64,000 nt of DNA from NCBI GenBank assembly GCA_016748015.1, contig JAAOMT010000295.1, positions 874,604 to 938,603 on the forward strand, given 5' to 3'. Below, one piece after another: positions 1 through 12,957 of the stretch. Position 1 is the first letter of the stretch; the number at the start of each line of letters is the position of its first letter. A program made the translations under genes and the position numbers. Below the pieces are notes generated by a model that saw only the letters and a program-made list of their open reading frames with translations, was not told the origin of the DNA and searched no databases. The stretch is from Geosiphon pyriformis (taxonomy: Eukaryota; Glomeromycota; Glomeromycetes; Archaeosporales; Geosiphonaceae).

Positions 1-80
1 GTTATTTTCTGAAGAAGAAGTTTTTGTTTTTCTCTTATTAGTATTATATCAATATTTTTTTAACTAATAACTCTTTTGTC

Positions 81-1972
81 GTGGATTCAAAGGCTGCTTC
101 TAGTGGTGGCATGTCTAGTAAAAAGGCTTCTAAGAGAGTGTTTTATAGTCCTGCTGATGGTTCTTTTTTACAAAAAAAGAAGATTTTTCTTGGTAATGTT
201 AAATACTCTGGTGATAAAAAAAATATTTTTTTGAAGTCTGGTTCTAGTGCTAGTGTATACTCCAATGTAGAAAGTCTTTCTGGTAATAATGAGGATGTTA
301 GTATGTCTGGTGGTTTTGATGGTTCTCTCTTGGACTCAGCTGTTAACACTCCTAAGGCTAAACATGTGAATACCAGTGTGAATTTTGGTTCTCCTATTGG
401 TTCTCCTGACTTTGAGATGGATGAAGAGGTGAAGCCCTTTCCACCCCCCCTTATGAAAAAGGTTCCTTTGGATAAGATCTGAATTGATCCCAAAATCATC
501 AAAACTCCTGTAGAAGTGGCAGTTAAAAAATCTTTTGCCTTGGATATCAATCTTTCAGCTGTTGAAGACAAATCAGCGATGGCGAAAACTCAATTAATCA
601 GGAAGATTTTTTCAAAGATCAATGGTTTTGGGGGGGGGCCACTACCCCCTCAAAATTTGAAGAGATCATCCGATCGACATTTACATCTAAAGAGAGCATG
701 AGAAAAGCTGCGTCTTTGGCCGAAAAAGAAGGGATCGTCATAAACAGCAATCTTAAGAGACAAAGAGTTCGCTCAGATCAGGCCGTAGTCATCAAAAAAA
801 TTCCCATAAATACACCGAAGAAAATGATTGTCACCACAGTGTCTGAATTTAGGGATATCAAATCAATCAAAATTCAGCTAGTCGGAATGTGGCAGAAAGC
901 TGTGGTGGAATTCGCCGAATTGGGACAGACAGAGCAATTGGCTTCAAAATAGTCCTTTTTAATTGGGAAAGACTCTGTGTGTATGGCAAAAGCTGTGAGA
1001 AATCACAATATCTGGGCCTTTAAGGATCGTTTTAGGGTGCTTTTGTTTACGTTGCTGGTAAGAACAACAACGCATGATCTTAGTAATCTTCTGGATAAAA
1101 CTAGTGGCAGAACTTGCATCATTAATCGTTCATTGGACACTGGCGATAGGGTTTGTTGTGCTGTGGTTGGCTTCGAATCCAAGAATAATCTGAATTCCGC
1201 TTTTCTCACTAAGCCTGTTTTTGGTGGTGTTCATCTTTCTTAGGCTAGACTGGATTTGGTTCAGTGTGGAAAATGTGGGCATCTTGGACATTCGGCTTTA
1301 GAGTGTGATGCATCAGATTTGTCATCTTCTGATCTCTTGAATAATTTTAATAAAAGGCATGCTCTTGGTGTAGATCATCTTCAGTTGGCCAAGTTATATG
1401 CAAAGAAAAATGTTCCTATATTTCACTCTGCTGCCTTTGGTGGCAAATCATGGGCCCAGGTAGTCTCTTTTGCTTCCCCTTCTGGTGGCTCTCCTTCTGG
1501 TTCTGGTCTTGGTGCTGGTTCTTTTCATTGTATAACCTCAGATTTGGGTGGTGGTTCTCCCTCTTTTATAATTGCCGACTCTTTTTTTAATGCTCGCTTG
1601 GCATCTTTGAAATGCTTTTTCAAGTTGTTGACTGACCAAGTGTTTGATGTTTTGAGGAAATTGAGTTTTGTTGAATTAGTGCTCATGGTTCCATCTTCTG
1701 GTGCCCCTCTTTTGGTTGGATCTGTGCCTTTGGCTCCTGGTTTGGATTCTGACATGGCTCTAAAAGGTGAATTGGCATCGTCTAATTCCCATTCTCCAAG
1801 TATTGATATGGGTGCTGGCTTCAATTCAAGTAGTTCAAAGGTTCTAACTACCAAGATGGGTGGTTTGGAGTCTAAAATGTCAGCTCTGGAGGCTTCAATC
1901 AGTTCTGTTTTGGTGAGATTAGATCTCTTGTGTGCTGGTTTGGGTTCTTCTTTACTGTTTTCATCCCAATGA
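81..1972 (+). pseudogene. LINE ORF1 nucleic-acid-binding protein, broken
   Basis: The product would be the RNA-binding/chaperone partner of ORF2 in the LINE ribonucleoprotein. The frame opens at a GTG (81) where the family seems to start with Met-Asp-Ser; the first ATG is at 111. It reads in one frame to about 630, where a run of nine G (630-638) marks a shift into another frame that continues to 1972. In-frame stops are at 480 (TGA), 950 and 1241 (TAG), the last two where Trp would fit. The middle part (about 780-1240) resembles paired RRM-like folds, by family resemblance only. A clear zinc knuckle C-x2-C-x4-H-x4-C lies at about 1264-1305. The C-terminal third is Ser/Gly-rich with a possible coiled coil. 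The end overlaps the ORF2 frame by about 40 bp. Confidence 0.85.
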
Positions 1973-4900
1973 GTGGTCTGGTTTGGAAATTTGCTATGTG
2001 TAATGTTCGGGACATGAACATTCCTGTGAAACAGGACGATATAGTTTGTTGGCACAAAGACATGGGCAATTTGGTTTTTATTTTTACTGAGATGAAGTTG
2101 AAGGATAAAGTTTGTCTCTGGATTATCAACAAGTTTGATGGTGTTCGGGTGTTTACCTCTGGTTTGGATTCTGGATATTTGGGTGCTGGTGTGGTGGTTG
2201 TCATGGACTCTTCTTTGACGAGACATGTGTGCAAGATTTCTGAAGTGCCTGGCCGGCTTCTGTCTATTAAATTACTTTTCAAGAATAAGCTCTTAGTGTT
2301 AATTCTGGGGCTTTATGCTGGTGCTTCTTTGGTGGTACAGTTTTCTCAGACTGATGAGGTCAACTCTCTTATTGCAAAGACTGTTAACAAATCTTCTTTT
2401 ATTATTCTCAGGGGTGATTTTAATGAAGACGGTTTTCATAAGAGTGCAAGTTTTAAAAAATGCTTTGATTTGGGTCTGGTCAATTCTTTAGTCAATAGCC
2501 CGGCTGCAAAATTGCCCACTTGGGAAAATTTTAGGGGTGTTAAAAAAACAATTGATTATGTGTTTGTCTCTCCGAATCTGGTCAATGCGATAGCAAATCG
2601 TGGAGTTTTAAATGTCAGTGAGCATTTTAATACAGACCATCAAACTGTTTCAGTGTCTTTGGGTTTGGGTGGACTTTTGAATACACGCTTAAATTCTTTT
2701 CGCACGCAAGTAAATAGAGATTGTTGGAAGTTTGACATTAAGAGTGCCAATAAAGCTAGATGGTTGGAGTTCAAAGATGCTTCGGCTGCTAATGCCTTTA
2801 TGTTCTCGGATGCTTTTGGTATGGCAGTAGGGTTTTCAGATATAGATGCTATGTGGGATATTATTCGCAAGATCATGGTTTCTTCGGCGGGTGGTACATT
2901 TAAGAAAAAATGGTTCAAAGGTTTTGATGGTGTGTTTACCAAAACTTCCATTAGGTTTCACAAACTGGAGCTGCTGGTTTCTAAGTTGGTCAAGGCTTTG
3001 CGTTTGGCTTCTAGTGATGGTTTTGCTTCTTTGTTGGAGATGTGGCACAAGCTCGACTCCCCTGGTGCATTAGTGGTTAAGTCTCTGTTTCTTTTAGGTT
3101 CTAATTTTGATCTTATTCATTCTGTGCTGGCCAAAACAAGGAAATCGTACTGCTCTTTCAAATTATTGGAATCCAAGCACACTAAGGAATCCTCAATCAA
3201 GCAGACTATTGGTAAGAGGATAGAAAGTTTCGAGCTGAACAAGGGATACATCATTAGGAGTGTTTTAGAGCGTTTTTTTCACAAGATGGTTCTGGATCAT
3301 CTGGTTGTAAAAGATGAGTTGGTTTTAGAGCCTGATTTGGTTAAGTCTAAGATGAACAAAATTATGGAGGGTTGGACCAGAAAGCGTGTGGTGGTATCTG
3401 ACATCTCTGAGGATTGGGCCCGCCAATATTGGCCTCTGGATTACGTGTTCAATGGTGCTTTCTCTGATGTCATGTGTTTGATTAGTTTTAATGAATTGTT
3501 GACTGTTGTCAAGGATCTTCTTGATGGAAAGACGGCTGGTCTTTCTGGTATCTCTAACAAATTGTGGAAACATTGTGACAAATCTGTTTTGAATTTGCTT
3601 TTGGTGCTTTTGAATTCCTGTTTGGTTGGTAAATTGGTTCCTGGGCCATAGAGAGAAGCTTGAGTTTTGATGATTTTTAAGCCATATGAATGGGAGGGAG
3701 TTCTCATGAACACCCATCCTATAGCTTTAATTGAAACAGCCTGTAAGATTCTTTCCAAGATCCCTTCAGATAGGATTTCATTGGCTTGCAGCACTTTTGA
3801 GGTTCTTTGTGGAGACAATTTTTCTGTTTTGAAAGGTATGATGATGCAATCTCCCATTTTTGCTATCAGTTCTGTGGTTGAGGATGCCTTGGAAAAGAAC
3901 CGTGAACTTTGGCTGGTTTTACAAGACATGTGCAAAGCTTATGACTCGGTTGGTTGAGAACATCTTAGGAGGAGTCTGGTTAGAATCAAGATGTGTGACA
4001 GGTTTATTAGATTTTTTGGCAGTATTCACAATGGTCGCATTAACAGGCTAATGACTGACTTTGGCTTGACTAATGGGTATTGTGTTCATGATGGGCTGGA
4101 TCAGGGAGAAGTTTTCTCGCCCCTTCTCTGGCGTATTTTTTATGATTCACTTTTGTGTGAGGTCAAGAGACAGAAAAGTGTGTATGGTTACAGAATAAAT
4201 TCTCATTTTATTTCCAAAACTGGCCAAGTAGATCCTCAAGCTGGACTGACTTCATTTCTTGCTGCTGGTGCTTTCGTCGATTTGGGTTGGTAGCAGCCAG
4301 GCTGCTACTCAACACATCCTTAATGTTGCTAGTGAATTTTTCAGGTTTAATGATATTTTTGTGAATAACAACAAGACGGTTGCCATCTCTATCAACTGCT
4401 GAGTGATGGACTCTTGTTTAACCATTAGTGGCTTACCCATTTCTATTGCCAAGAAAAGGAAATCTCATTATTATCTTGGTATCTTTTTGTCTTCTGAGGG
4501 TCTTTCAAAGCTTAGCTTAGCTAAAGCTCAGATGGATGAGCAGTTTTTTGTGAATCTTGTTTTAAGGAAGGTGGTTTTGGACAAACAGTGTGCATATTTG
4601 GTGTCTGCAGTTCTTTTCCCTATCATCAGCTACAGGACTCAGTTCAGTTTTGTTTCTGTTGGTGTTTGTAATAAATGGGATGCTCTAATACGCAAAATCT
4701 TGAGATCTAAGTCTGAGTTGCCATGTGATTTCCCCAGTAATGCACTTCATTACCCCTCTTTGTACAATTTAAAGACCTTCGAACAGATCCAGGCTGAGAG
4801 TAAATTGGCCTCCATCATTGCTTTTGTGAATTCTACTGGTGTTTTGGGTCACTTGTTCTCTCATAGGTCTCATAACCTCCAGGCCCTCAACTGGCGTCCT

Positions 4901-6649
4901 CGTCATCCCTTGCTGTTTTTGGCTCACATTGGTATTAGTTCTTCAAATAATTTTTTGGTGGGTGTGGTTTGTATCTTTTCTGGGTATGATTTGTCTTTGG
5001 GTGGCTCTCTGACTTGTGTTTTTTGCCATCAAAGTGGTACTCCTATGTCTCTGGTTCTTGGTGAACATTATTTTTTCAAGTGTGTTTCTTCACTCAGATG
5101 TTATAAAATTGCTTTTGTGGAACAGCTTTGTGACTGTAATGGGGATGTTTTCAGTTGGGGAACCTTCAAGCATTAAAAGAGGCTGGACTCTCGTGGTCCA
5201 GTCCCTTTGTGATTTGATCTCTCTGTTCAATTTCTTAGTAGTGTTGTTCCTCTTTCTATTTGTCCCTCTTTTGTGGAGGATCGTGCTGGTTCTGATGTTC
5301 ATTTGTCTCATGGTTTTGGTGTGGTTTGTGACACTCTGCTAACCGTCAATACTGCTCGCCTGTCTGTGTATACGGATGGGTCTCTAAGTGGTCTGGGCAC
5401 TGTTGATGTAAAAGCAAGTGCTGCTGTTTTTTTTGAGGACATTAACTCAGGTTTGGGTGTTGGGGTGTCTGTTTTAGTTTTTTCTACTCTGACGGAATTG
5501 CAGGCAATTGCTTTGGCTCTTGAGTGTATTCCTTTCTTTCGGTTGGTTGACTTGTTTTCAGACAGCCAGACTGCTGTGGATGCATGCAAGTCAGAGTTTT
5601 TGTTGATTTATCTGGATTTTAGAAACTGTTGTTGGATTGAGTGCCATTATATTGCTAACGTCATTCATCGCAAGAATTTAAAAGTGAATTGGATTAAAGT
5701 TAGGGGTCATTCAGGCATCTCAGGCAATGAGCATGCTGATGTACTTGCTAAGAAGGCCACTTCTTCTGCTTGGCGCCTGCCTCATTTGGTCAGTGAATGT
5801 TTTCTGAAGGCAGGTGGTATTGCAGTTTCTGGTAATTCTAGACGCTTTGTTTGTGATGTTTTCTGTTTGGTTCATCGCACTCGCTGGGAGGTTGGGTCTG
5901 GATCTTGGGTTGTGGCAGATGGTTTGCGTGCTAATATTAATTGGTTCTTGTCATCTCTGGTATGACACCCCGATTTTCACTTGGCTGCTGGTTCCACTAG
6001 TGTGTGTACAGCTGGCTTTTGGACTTACTTTATGAAAGCCCTTCATTGTCGGCTCCCAGTTGCTGTGTGTAAGCATTTGTATGATAGAAGGTACCCCAGT
6101 GTGGTGTGTTTGTATTGTGGTAATGTTGAGATCTTGGATCATGTCTTTTCTTGTTCTCATGATGCCACTGGTTGTGCCCAATTGTTGGATGTTCATGCTT
6201 CAACTTGGGAGACTCTTTCTGGTCTGTTTCAGTCTTCTTCATGTGTCTTGCAGCTGTTGGCTACCTGTGCTTCCAAAGTTGGGGTTGGTACTGCTCTGTA
6301 TAAGAGCTTTGTTTTCAATAATTGGTATCATGAGTCTGTCTTGGTTTTTAGAAATTCTAAGGTTGAGGTTAGTAAAATTGTGGATTTTGTACGTGGGTTC
6401 TGTCTTGCATTTTGGGATGACATTTGGTTGGTCCGCGCCAGGCATTAGGCATTTATGGAAAAGCACGGTTTGGTTCCACATGACGGCTCTGCCTCCACTT
6501 CAGTTTCTGGTTTGTCTATGGTTTTTTCAGCTGGTGTAGTTAGATTGCTAGGTGTGGCTGAGGCTTTTGGAGTTGGTTTCGGGTTTTGTAAGTTTTGTCC
6601 ATTCTTTTCAGGTATTGGGGATTTGGTTTCTGTGTATATAGGTGTATAG
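1930..6649 (+). pseudogene. LINE ORF2: endonuclease, reverse transcriptase, RNase H, broken
   Basis: The product would nick target DNA and copy the LINE RNA onto it. The APE endonuclease spans about 1990-2690, with the GDFN motif near 2411 and TDHQ near 2635. Reverse transcriptase signatures are the GLSGI block near 3540, QDMCKAYDSV near 3930 and GLDQGEVFSPLL near 4100. The catalytic FVDD box at 4273-4281 keeps only FVD and is followed by a frame change. RNase H occupies about 5360-5760 (VYTDGS, FSDSQTA, GHSGISGNEHAD). A C-x2-C-x7-H-x3-C finger lies near 6112. Reading switches frame at about 4281 and stays in the second frame to 6649. Stops at 3649, 3658, 3955, 4394, 5174, 5963 and 6446 disrupt it. 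Frame continuity apart from these supports one ancestral ORF. Confidence 0.92.
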
Positions 6650-6785
6650 TGTAGTTCTGACTGGCCTGAGTGGCTGGTCACGTGTAGAAAGCACATGATT
6701 CACTCCTAGTTTAGATCATTTGTATGATATATGACACTAGGTCACATTTGGATCTCATTTGTTAAATAAATAAATAAAAAAAATA
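6650..6785 (+). other. LINE 3' UTR and A-rich tail
   Basis: After the last ORF2 codons come about 110 bp with a short motif, CACATGATTCACTCC, that reappears reverse-complemented and diverged in both minus-strand LINE fragments (about 13040 and 14950). It ends in AAATAAATAAATAAAAAAAA at 6764-6783, the expected target-primed insertion tail. Confidence 0.8.
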
Positions 6786-7099
6786 TATATTTGATATAAT
6801 TTTTTAGTTATTATTAAAACACAGATTTATTGATATTTTTTTTATTAATATATTATATTATAACTATTTTTTTGAAAATATAATCTTATTTTTAAAGAGT
6901 ATACAAAGTTTTTTTAGTATAATAAAAGTTTTTTATTGTAAGTTCTAAATTAATTATTTGGCTTTAAAAATTAAGATAAAAATCATATTTATTAATTAAT
7001 AATGTTATTTTAACAAGTTTTTAAGAAAATAAGTAAAAATTATAATATTCTTTGTTTTCTTAATTTTATGATTACAACCAAAGCAAAAAATAAAAAAGC
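6786..7099. other. AT-rich stretch, no gene seen
   Basis: About 310 bp of low-complexity AT-rich DNA lie between the LINE tail and the next recognisable fossil gene. I see no coding frame, repeat unit or RNA gene in it. Confidence 0.6.
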
Positions 7100-9480
7100 T
7101 ATAACTGGTACTTTTTTTTGGTATTTTATAAAGTTTTAACCAAAGAAGTTTTCTCTGTTATAAAAACAATTAAACAGAATGTTTTAAAAGCTTTTTTCTT
7201 AATTAATAATAATAAAAAGCTGTTTTTAGTAGTTATTAAAGCATTTTTCTTATCTTTGATTGGTTTTTTACCAGTCAAAGTTTTTTCAAAGAAACATATT
7301 TGAGTTAGTTTTAGTGTTGTCTCTATCTCTTTAAAAAGCCCAAAAATTTTTAATAACAAATTAGTTAACAAACTGGTTTTTTCTTTTATAATTTCTATAT
7401 TAAATGTTATTAGTATTTTTTCTTTAAAAAAATAGTCAAAAAGACTAAAAATTCAAAAAAGTGAAACCAATTATTCATTTTTGTTATTGTTATACCGAAT
7501 TTTTTTGTGGTTTCTAATAAGATCTTAGATGAAATCTCTATTGTATTATTTAACACATTATTTAAAATAGGCCAAGATTAATTATTGATTATATTGTCAA
7601 ATATGATTTTCTTTAGCAAATTATTATTGGTTTTAGAAACAAAACAATTATCTTCTGTGAAGTTATCTGTTTTTAAAAACTAAACTGATTATATAGAAAC
7701 TGAATTATTTTATCTATTGGTTTCTAGTGTTGTTATTGATAATACTTGGGAAATTATTACTAATTGTTAAAAATTTGCTGAATAGATGGCCTTTATTCTA
7801 ATGTTTGTGTTATTTTTAAGATTAAATTGGCTTATGTTAAGGCTGTTTTTCAATCTGTACATAATTTTTTGAGTGTAAAGTTAGTGTTAAAGAACAATAT
7901 AAAGCTTTTTTATGTAATGTTTGTTTTTCAAGTATTTTTGAAAGCTGTTTTTTTGGTTAAACTTACAAGCTTTGTTTATTTGGCCACTCTTAAAATTGCC
8001 AAGTTTTTGCTAAATAGATGGCCTTTATTCTAGTGTTTGTGTTACTTTTAAGATTAAATTGGCTTATGTTAAGGCTGTTTTTCAATCTGTACATAATTTT
8101 TTGAGTGTAAAGTTAGTGTTAAAGAACAATGTAAAGCTTTTTTATGTAAAGTTTGTTTTTCAAGTATTTTTGGAAGCTGTTTTTTTTATTAAACTTACAA
8201 GCTTTGTTTATTTAGCCACTCTTAAAATTGCCAAGTTTTTGCTAATTTCTGAATTTGGTTTTCTTTCTGCTACTGTTGTACTACATAATATGTCTTTAGA
8301 TATGTCTGTTGCTAACATTAAGACAGCTTTTAATGTGTTTGGTGAAGTTGTTTGTATTGTACTAAAGCCTGTTAGTGTTTAATAATATGTGGTTGTTTAC
8401 TTAAATAAACTGAACTTTGCTGTGTTTGCTTTAAATTATTGATCATTTTTGGTGAATAAAGATAGTATTAAGATTTTTTTTTTAATAAATTAAAATAAAA
8501 TTATTCTGTTTTATGATAAATTTAAGACTAAGTTGGTTAATTTTCTTTCTGGTTATACTGTTTTTGAAATTAATAATAGAATTTTTCAGATTGGTGGTTA
8601 AATATGTTTTATTTTTTATTTTTCTGATTTTGGTCATTGTTTTTGGTTTGTTTTAATTATATTTAGATCTTAAATTGATTTGGATATTGTAATTTTCAAG
8701 ACTAGTATACTAAAAAAGTGCTATATTTGGTGGGAAACTTCTGGTTATTAACACTGTTTTAGATGTTAAGAAATAGGCCATTTGATTGTAAACTATAAAG
8801 TTTTTCTGTCTTTTCTTTTCAAAACTTTCAAGATATTCAAATTACGATTTGTGAATAATGTTTTTTATACTAAGACATCTGTTTTTCTGGGTTTTTTTTT
8901 TATGGCTTTTTTTTTTTTTGTGGTTGTTAATAATTCTTTGATTTTCTTTTAGCTGACATTGGAATTCAATTTAATTAAGTTGTCAACTTTGGTTAATTCA
9001 ATTATTAAGCCTATTAATGTGTTGATTACTGTGTTTAAACAGTTTGTCCAAGATAATTTTGTATTAAACAGTATTCTTGGTCTTAAAGTTAATAAAGTTT
9101 TAGTGTATATAAATATTTTTAGCAAAACTATAAGTAAATAGTATAAAATATAATTGTCCTAAAAGATAAATGTAGTTATAAAAATATTAACATGTTTGGT
9201 TTTTATGTAAGTTTGTTTGTCATTAATAATGATATGTTTTCTAATTTATTGTTACTTTGAAAACATAAACCAATTAATATTAAATCTGATGTCTTTAAAA
9301 CAGCTAACTGGTTGGTAAAGTTAATTTTTAATAGTATTATATTGTTTAAAATTGTTCAAAAAATGTCTTCTTTGAATAAGTTTTTTTTAAAACTTCAGCA
9401 TAGTGTGTTTTTAATTGGTTTAAATAACTAGTTACATATAAAAAAAGTGTGAATTATATTTAGCTAAGACTTTTAGTTTT
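7100..9480 (+). pseudogene. Fossil RRM/zinc-knuckle protein gene
   Basis: The plus strand keeps coding texture for a long protein but is riddled with stops and frame changes. Residues near 8245-8390 (EFGFLSATVVLHNMSLDMS, then a region reading NIKTAFNVFGEVVCIVLKP) look like an RRM start with its RNP2-like strand. At about 8725-8800 the read-through translation gives IWWETSGY, a stop, then a knuckle C-x2-C-x4-H-x4-Tyr with a stop inside and the last Cys changed to Tyr. Further down (about 8955-9460) is a helical region with LGLKVNKVLVYI. I recognise this order from uncharacterised Glomeromycotina repeat proteins related to LINE ORF1 proteins; that is from memory and unchecked. No ORF longer than 107 codons survives. 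It could be the 5' part of another LINE, or a dispersed host-type family. Confidence 0.55.
7781..8244 (+). repeat. Tandem duplication, two copies of 232 bp
   Basis: Copy 1 is 7781-8012 and copy 2 is 8013-8244. Both start AATAGATGGCCTTTATTCTA (copy 2 with G at the end) and end GCCAAGTTTTTGCTA. They differ at only a few positions. The unit carries the frame that begins AYVKAVFQSVHNFLSV, so the duplication lies inside the fossil gene just upstream of its RRM-like part. The period of 232 is not a multiple of three, so it would break the frame. The sequence before copy 1 (AAATTTGCTG) resembles the end of the unit, which fits slippage or unequal exchange. Confidence 0.93.
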
Positions 9481-12400
9481 GGTTCTATATACTAAATAGC
9501 AATTAAACTGTACTTATTAAACTTTAATAATAATAATAAAAAAATATTGTTATATTATACCTAATTAAATTATATATTAATTAATTAAAAGCATATATTC
9601 TAATTAAAAATAATTAAAATTAAATACATAAAACATTTTACAATATTCAAAAATATTTTTTATATAGTAAAATTTTTTGTTTAAATCTCTATTAATTAAA
9701 AAAATTCAAATAAATTTAATTTAGTTATTAATTTTTAATATTTATCAAAGTAAATATCTTATATTAACAAATTTAAATTATTTATATAAGTAATAAAACT
9801 TGTACTAACTTTATTATAGATAAATAAAAATTAATAGTTGATTATTATAAAAGATATTATTTATATTACTTGAATTTATTAGCAAATAAACTAACTTTTA
9901 TTATATATTAATTAGAAAATTATAATCTGGTAATATAACTAGCTTTTAAAAAATTTACATAATTTAAAAAATTTTTTCAATTGCAAAAATACCAAAAAAA
10001 ATCTTGGCTTTATTATTTTGTAAAATAATTACAGATTAAATAATATTACTTGTATAAAAAACAGAAAATAATAATAATATAAAATAGTTAATAGCAAAAT
10101 AAAAGATTATTAGAAGATATAATATCAAAAATTTTAAAAATTTTAAAAATACCAGCAGAAATACCAAAAATTCTAGTAATAACTCAAAGATTTTTAGAAA
10201 TTTTAGAAATCACATATTATAAAAATTTATATATATATAACAGAAATAATAAAAACCAAAAAAAATAAATATTTAAAAACCAAACAAGTTTATTTTAAGA
10301 TTGATTTAATTTATTATTATTATTTTTATTAAATTATAACCAATTTAATAAAAAAATAAATATATATTATATTATTATAAAAGAAAAAAAAAAGAAATTC
10401 AAAATTTTATGTCTTATATAATTTTATATAACATGTGATTTTGGATTTTTATTAACTAATTAGAATATAAAAATATTAAAATCTTATAACTTTAAATAAT
10501 ATATAATTTATTAATCAATTAGAATATAAAAATACAGTTTAATTTATAATATATAAATTGAACTTTTAGTATACTAAATTTACTGTATTTATTATATAAC
10601 CATATTTAAATACATTGTAAAATCTCTAATGTTACTTTGTAAAAGTTTTATAAAATATAAAACTTATTGTATTGTAATATAATTAAAAAAGTTTATATAT
10701 TAAAAAATTTTAACAATAAATAAAATCAAAAATACAATATTAAAAATATAATAGATTAAAAAATAAAAGATACAAATAAAAGATAACATGCTAAATCAAA
10801 AAATAAAAAACATATTAAATTAAATACAAATTCATGATTATTTTTATATAAATAAAACAATACAATAAGTTAAGATGTTTAAGCTAATATATTTTTATAA
10901 TAATTTTAATTATAAGTTTAATTATATTATATTATATATTTATAATACATGTATTTATAATTGTATATTATGTATAGCATATTATTATTATAAAATATTT
11001 AATTGTGTATTTTATCAAAAAAAAGAAAGGGATAATTTTATAATAATTAATAATAATATGATATATGTTTAGTTTCTAAATATATTAATTAATTATATTC
11101 AAACTAATTAATTCATAAATTCAGACTTATCTTGTTAAAAATCTTAATACTGCTTATATTAATGTTATTAATATTAATTATATTAATTTAACAATATTGA
11201 AACAATAGTTTTTAATTATGACTATTAACAAATACTAATTTTAATTTTATTTATTTATTTATTTTTTGTTTGTTTTTTTTGTTTTATTAATTAATTAAAA
11301 AAAAAGTGCTAAAATTATAACATCAAAAATTGCTTAATAAAAAACACCAAAAAAAAGCATAAACATAAACATAAAAATTAAAATTGTTTATTAGAAGAGT
11401 ATAAATACCAAAATAAACCAATATTATTGATTGAGAATTAAATAAAAATTAACATAAAATTACTCTTATAAATTCCTATTATTTACTATTATATATTAAT
11501 TATATCACATTTTTTATTAATTATTTTTTATTATTTTATGAAACTATTGATTATTTAAATTATATAAAATAGACAAATATAACTAAAATTTAATGATTAA
11601 CATATAATACTCCGAACTTTATAACAGTAAAAATTGGCTGAAATATGCAAATTTACGAATTTTACAATAATTTACTGAAATATAAAAAAATTTGATAAAA
11701 TTTATAATTAGTTTTAAGAAATTTATAGAAATAAATAAAAAAAATGCTAAAATTGAGTATATATAACTTAAAAATATATAAAAAAAGAGCTTTTTTCTTT
11801 TAAAAAATATAGTTTAATATTTAATAGTTTTAAAATTAGATAATAAGTTATAAATTAAACAAAAATAAAAATATTCTTTTAAAATTTTATAACATTCGAA
11901 ACTAATATCTTAAAATTGACTAGTTACTAATTTTAATAATTTATTTAGTTTTTTATTTAGACTTAAGGAGAATTTATGCAACAAATTTATTTCTAATTAT
12001 TATAAAAACTGTATTTTCTATTTTTCTATTTTTTGTAATTTATTATGAATTATTAAAAACTTATAGTTAGCAAAATACTATAAAAAAATTGACTTTTATA
12101 GCAAAATAACTATATAATTTATTAAAAAAGTTCATAGTAGAGAGATTTCTACAAAAAAGTTAATTTTTAATACAAAATAATTACAGAAAATAATTGGCAT
12201 AAAATTGGTTATTATATTATAAGCCTAATAATATAAATAGTTTCTAAAATATAAGGAATACTTTAAAAAAAATTTATTAGCTTATTAGAAATCTAACAAT
12301 TTAAATTACAATTATATCAACTTAATAACAATAAAGAAAAAAAGAAAAATCTTTAATAATACTAATTATCAAACCAAAAAAAACATATAATAAATATTAA

Positions 12401-12957
12401 CTATAATTACATTAAATTTTTGTTTATTATACAAAAAACTTTCAACAAAATTTTTAAAAAAATTTTTAGATTACAACATTACCAACTTGAATACTAAGTT
12501 ATAAAATTATCAATTTATCCAAAAAATTTATTTGTAATATTTAGTGCTTTTTGTAAAGTATAATTTACAGAAAACAAAGCATTAATTAACAACAATCAAT
12601 AAAAGTAGCAGAATTAGAATTTACAAAAACCAATCATTTAAAATTTATAAAATTATTATACAAATATTTTCAGAAAAATTTAGAATTAAGTTTTAATTAT
12701 TTTTTAACAAAATTCATATTTAATTTTTATATTAATAAAAGAATCAAATACAGTATCAAAAAATTAATTAACATAAAAACTACAAAAATTAATTTTTACA
12801 AAACTATTAAAAAACATTTAATTATTATTAATTATATAATTTTACAACTATATTTATAAAAATTTATTTAGTAATCTATAAATATATCAAAAAAATTTTC
12901 TATTTATCACAGAAAATTTTTATTCTAGTTTAATAATACAAACTTTAACTATAATAC
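9481..12957. other. AT-rich gene-free region
   Basis: About 3.5 kb of extremely AT-rich sequence with many short A and T runs. The only frame above 60 codons (10875-11072) encodes a Tyr/Asn/Ile-rich string typical of translated AT repeats and is not credible. I find no repeat of more than a few bases, no domain and no RNA gene. It may be old decayed transposon DNA beyond recognition by eye. Confidence 0.6.

Larger units (their letters stand above)
1..6785 (+). mobile_element. LINE-type non-LTR retrotransposon (LINE-1), decayed
   Basis: The stretch carries, in order, an ORF1 product with a CCHC knuckle, an APE-type endonuclease, a reverse transcriptase, an RNase H, a C-terminal CCHC-like motif, a short 3' UTR and an A-rich tail made of AAAT units ending near 6785. 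There is no LTR. The 5' end is at or before position 1, so completeness there is unknown. I recognise the protein family as one repeated in Glomeromycotina genomes; two further fragments of it lie at 12958-14232 and 14873-24135. The copy cannot be autonomous now: it has at least two frameshifts, several in-frame stops mostly where Trp is expected, and a deletion in the reverse transcriptase active site. Confidence 0.93.

Noticed and set aside
1525-2226. 233-codon minus-strand ORF opposite LINE ORF1/ORF2
   Set aside because: Antisense shadow of a better supported coding strand with known domains.
10875-11072. 65-codon ORF in the AT-rich region
   Set aside because: Composition is Tyr/Asn/Ile/Cys from AT runs, with no homologous copy or domain character.
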